A stretch of DNA of 31,875 bases from Lingula anatina (lineage: Eukaryota; Brachiopoda; Lingulata; Lingulida; Lingulidae): NCBI RefSeq assembly GCF_001039355.2, contig NW_019773810.1, positions 6,877-38,751 of the forward strand, written 5' to 3'. Of the stretch, positions 28,997 to 31,875 are shown piece after piece. Numbering within the stretch: the stretch's first letter is position 1; the number at the start of each line of letters is the position of its first letter. Below the pieces are notes generated by a model. That model saw nothing but the letters and a program-made list of their open reading frames with translations. It did no database searches and had not been told where the DNA came from. Both the position numbers and the translations under genes were made by a program.

Positions 28997-31875
28997 ATGA
29001 CCAAGACCCTCTACAGTGTGAATGTCATTGTCCCAATCAACAGCTTAACGTTTCTGTACTCCAATACTTCAGTGTTTCTAGCTAGGAATAAATTGAGAAT
29101 AATAACTCTGCTTTTATTATACTTTTCAATGCCTTTAAAACTGGCAGATCTAAGGTTCTAACGAAGGCGTTGGGGTTGGTGAATATTGATCTGCCCCACA
29201 CCCACACCCACCAACCCACCCCAGTGTGCGTGTACGTGCATTTATTTTGAACAGCTGTTAAAATAGCCAGAAAGTTTTTGAGAGCCTTCTTTCGTATGCA
29301 TAGCCAAAATCTCCCCCCCCCCTCAAGCACACTCGAGAACCGGATGTTCTATGAAGGTGCCAAAGAATGACCCGCTGGTACCTTGGAGGCATGGTACATG
29401 CCTATAGAAATAACAACCATACTTCTTACACAGCCTAGAGTGAGTTTATGAACATTTTGGCGGCCATTTAAAACTGACGAGACTTTTGAATACTGGGAAT
29501 GCATTTTCAGAGACCTTTGAATACGTGTCTACAAAGCGAGTAGGGTGCCCCCAACTCATGATTTGCCACAGCTTAATTGTATTTTATATGTTTGAACCTA
29601 TAAGCACACTAAACTCCGCAATAACTTAGACAATTCGTACAAGTTACACAAAGATTTGAGTTATAGAATTTGCCGTTTCAGCTAAATCCAAAGAAAAATC
29701 TTTTCCACAAGATTAGTTTGGGACTGCTGCACTGCAGCACTTTCTAATGATACTACTTCAAACATCTTTTTAAAACCATATTTGTCCTTGTCTACCCACT
29801 AGTGTTACTGATGCTTGACTTAGTTCCGTTTATTCTGTAGTGTGTGTACAAGACGACAGTCCACTTCAAAACATGATTTGGATGACAGTACTTTTCATTT
29901 AATGAATTTTCAGTTGTTGCCAATGCATTTGGCGCAAGCAGTAAAAAGAGACAAAAGGAAACGTATTGAAATTAAAATATACACCTGTTGGATTGGACTA
30001 TGTTGTGTAAAAGGGGTTGGGGATTAGGGTGAATTACATAAACAAAGATGTGTTTGGAGCGCCGTGAGAAACAAATTTTGACAAAATGTACGACAAAAAA
30101 AAAAAAAAAAAGAGAGAAAAAATGCCAAGAATATAAAGCCGCAGACGTGTTTCGCGTGCTCTCCTGACTTTTCACCATAAACCGATGTTGCGTGTCGAAT
30201 GGTAATGCTTCTGCTCATTAGTTTTGACATTTCTCGTATTTTAACGAATCATTGTGGTTCTTTTGATTCATTTTGCTGCGTAGCACTGGTTCCATAACGT
30301 ATGGCCTTGGCTTGCCATTACTTATACGTATTCCTGAGAGTAATACGCTGTGAATGACAAATCACCCATTATCCTTTCTCTTATATTTGCCCTATATCTG
30401 ATCTATGGTCGTGAGAGATGATATAAGGGTGATACATGTATCTTTCCCTATATTTTATATATCATATCCATAGGACTGCCCATCTTGAAGTCATGTTAAG
30501 GGTAAGGAGGCTAAAATGATCAGGGCAAGGGGTCGCTTGTTAAAAGGTTTGGACACGTATAAATCGTCAGTTTTTCTCGTGAAATCGTCAGTTTTGAGTC
30601 ACACGCCGTTTCACGAAAATAAGATAAAACGATTTTATGTAAAATTGCCAAAGTATCTTAGATGCTAAGGTGGCGACTAATCGAACACATAAAGCGACTT
30701 TCTGTGGCGATTTCTAAACTTTTTCTATAAAATCCCAATAAAAGCCTCTTATTCGTTTCTCCCAAGCACTTGTTTCAGACCATTTTTTAAAATTCGCCGT
30801 GACTAGAATCATTATCATGTCTCCCAATTAAAAACCATTAGTGATGAGATCAAAATTAATTCAAATATTTTTTGTTTTAATGAAATGAAAGATACTCCAT
30901 ACAAATGGAATTCCCGCTAGGTAGGCTATATATTGCAAAGAAACCATAAAGCTCGTTTCACTTCGCTACAAAACATTAATTGCCCCTATGTCTTCAAATG
31001 TTTACCTTCTCATTCACGATTGTCAAGCGATCCTACAAGATGTTCTTTTTGTGTGGTTTATCTGACAGAAAGATCAATTTTTGTGATCTACTTTTACTGA
31101 AAGATAAGCCCCAGAGAGGTAGGGGTAGACCATAAGGTATACCATGTAACAAAGATGGCGCCAGCAGTAGTTCTACTTATTGCCAAGGCGACAGCAGGGC
31201 TGCTGTAGATTACTTACAGGCACACTATGAACGTTGGAACTTTAAAACACAAAATCATTTCCTGGAAAATTTAACGCTTTCTTTTAATCTTTTCTCTTAA
31301 TCATCACGTTATACCAGGAATCCAAAACTGATCGCAAAAGATGCATAAATCTGTTTTTGAGTTTTGCATTTCTCATTTTCGAGTCGCAGCCGAGTGGAAA
31401 TAGACCCTGGTCAATTTAACTTGGGTTTATAGACTATAATTTTGTCAATTTTTCTCAACGGTTCCGGATGGTTCGTGCTGACCTAGGAAAAAATCCTTGA
31501 GTTTCCAGACTTTTTTTTTTTTTGTTATATCAAGGTCTAATGCACCTCATGTACCCTTAGCCGCGATGAAATACTACCGGTTCGGGGAAGGAATAGATTT
31601 TAAATCACCAAGAGTAATGAGAATTCCTTCTTTAACACATTCTACGGTATATTCATCATCCAGAAAAGTTTCTTAGCCAGGCCCAGCTGCCTTTCCTGCA
31701 GATAACGGCGTTGAATTAAGATTTTATACCAGAGAAAAGAACTCTCGCTTTTTTCCTCTCTCCCTTTAATGCCGTTCAGTGTTCAATCAATCAATCTCTC
31801 TACGGGGATTCTGATCGCGCTGAGCTATCCAGTCCATTTAGTCTTACTACAGAATACCGATACCTCACGAAGAGA
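28997..31875. other. Non-coding, presumably intron of the receptor gene
   Basis: No exon resembling receptor TM1-5 appears on the minus strand, and no other gene is supported. Only simple features are seen: C runs near 29312, a poly-A of about 18 at 30095, and a poly-T near 31511. It is either intron or, if the receptor has a further short exon, flank. Confidence 0.5.

Noticed and set aside
31151-31210. Short ORF with a start AAGATGGCG and hydrophobic residues
   Set aside because: Only 17 codons and no continuation or donor.

Overview
The window looks like nuclear DNA of an invertebrate bilaterian animal. It is AT-rich, with GT-AG introns, abundant microsatellites and small non-autonomous DNA transposons, and coding exons that stand out by their higher GC. 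I cannot fix the phylum from sequence alone; a lophotrochozoan, hemichordate-like or other invertebrate source would all fit.

Left part (about 1.8-14.6 kb, + strand): eleven consecutive coding exons of one very large C2H2 zinc-finger gene, the invertebrate ZNF423/ZNF521 (Drosophila Oaz) homologue. Reading frames join in phase across all ten introns and give 1597 visible residues with 33 C2H2 fingers. Three extra tandem C4 units (CX2C-X23-CX2C) lie between fingers 22 and 23, where I recall only one in the human proteins. Six fingers and an acidic tail follow the point where the human proteins end. The N-terminal exon or exons lie upstream of the window. Three exon-intron boundaries have been tandemly duplicated (acceptors of exons 5 and 6, donor of exon 10), creating decoy splice sites that would all run into in-frame stops. 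A fourth boundary, the exon 1 donor, has a 60-bp copy of its flank in the next-but-one intron-side region. Introns also carry a 1.18-kb element with 45-bp terminal inverted repeats, a hAT-like MITE and a 70-bp minisatellite.

Middle part (about 14.6-27.8 kb): mostly AT-rich non-coding DNA with simple repeats, two inverted-repeat elements and possible conserved non-coding segments. One short minus-strand block (17549-17718) behaves like a terminal coding exon.

Right part (27.86-31.9 kb, - strand): the last coding exon of a rhodopsin-family peptide GPCR closely resembling the thyrotropin-releasing-hormone receptor. It holds TM6, TM7 with the NPxxY motif, helix 8 and the C-tail. A good donor site just after the helix-8 cysteine is in the right phase to splice to 17549-17718, which would give an alternative C-terminal tail. 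The upstream exons (TM1-5) are not in the remaining 3.6 kb, so that intron is long; it holds a CpG-rich 607-bp fold-back element built from degenerate short words.

The two genes are convergent and I see no functional link between them. The most unusual signals are the duplicated splice boundaries in the zinc-finger gene, the triplicated C4 motif, and the candidate alternative receptor tail.
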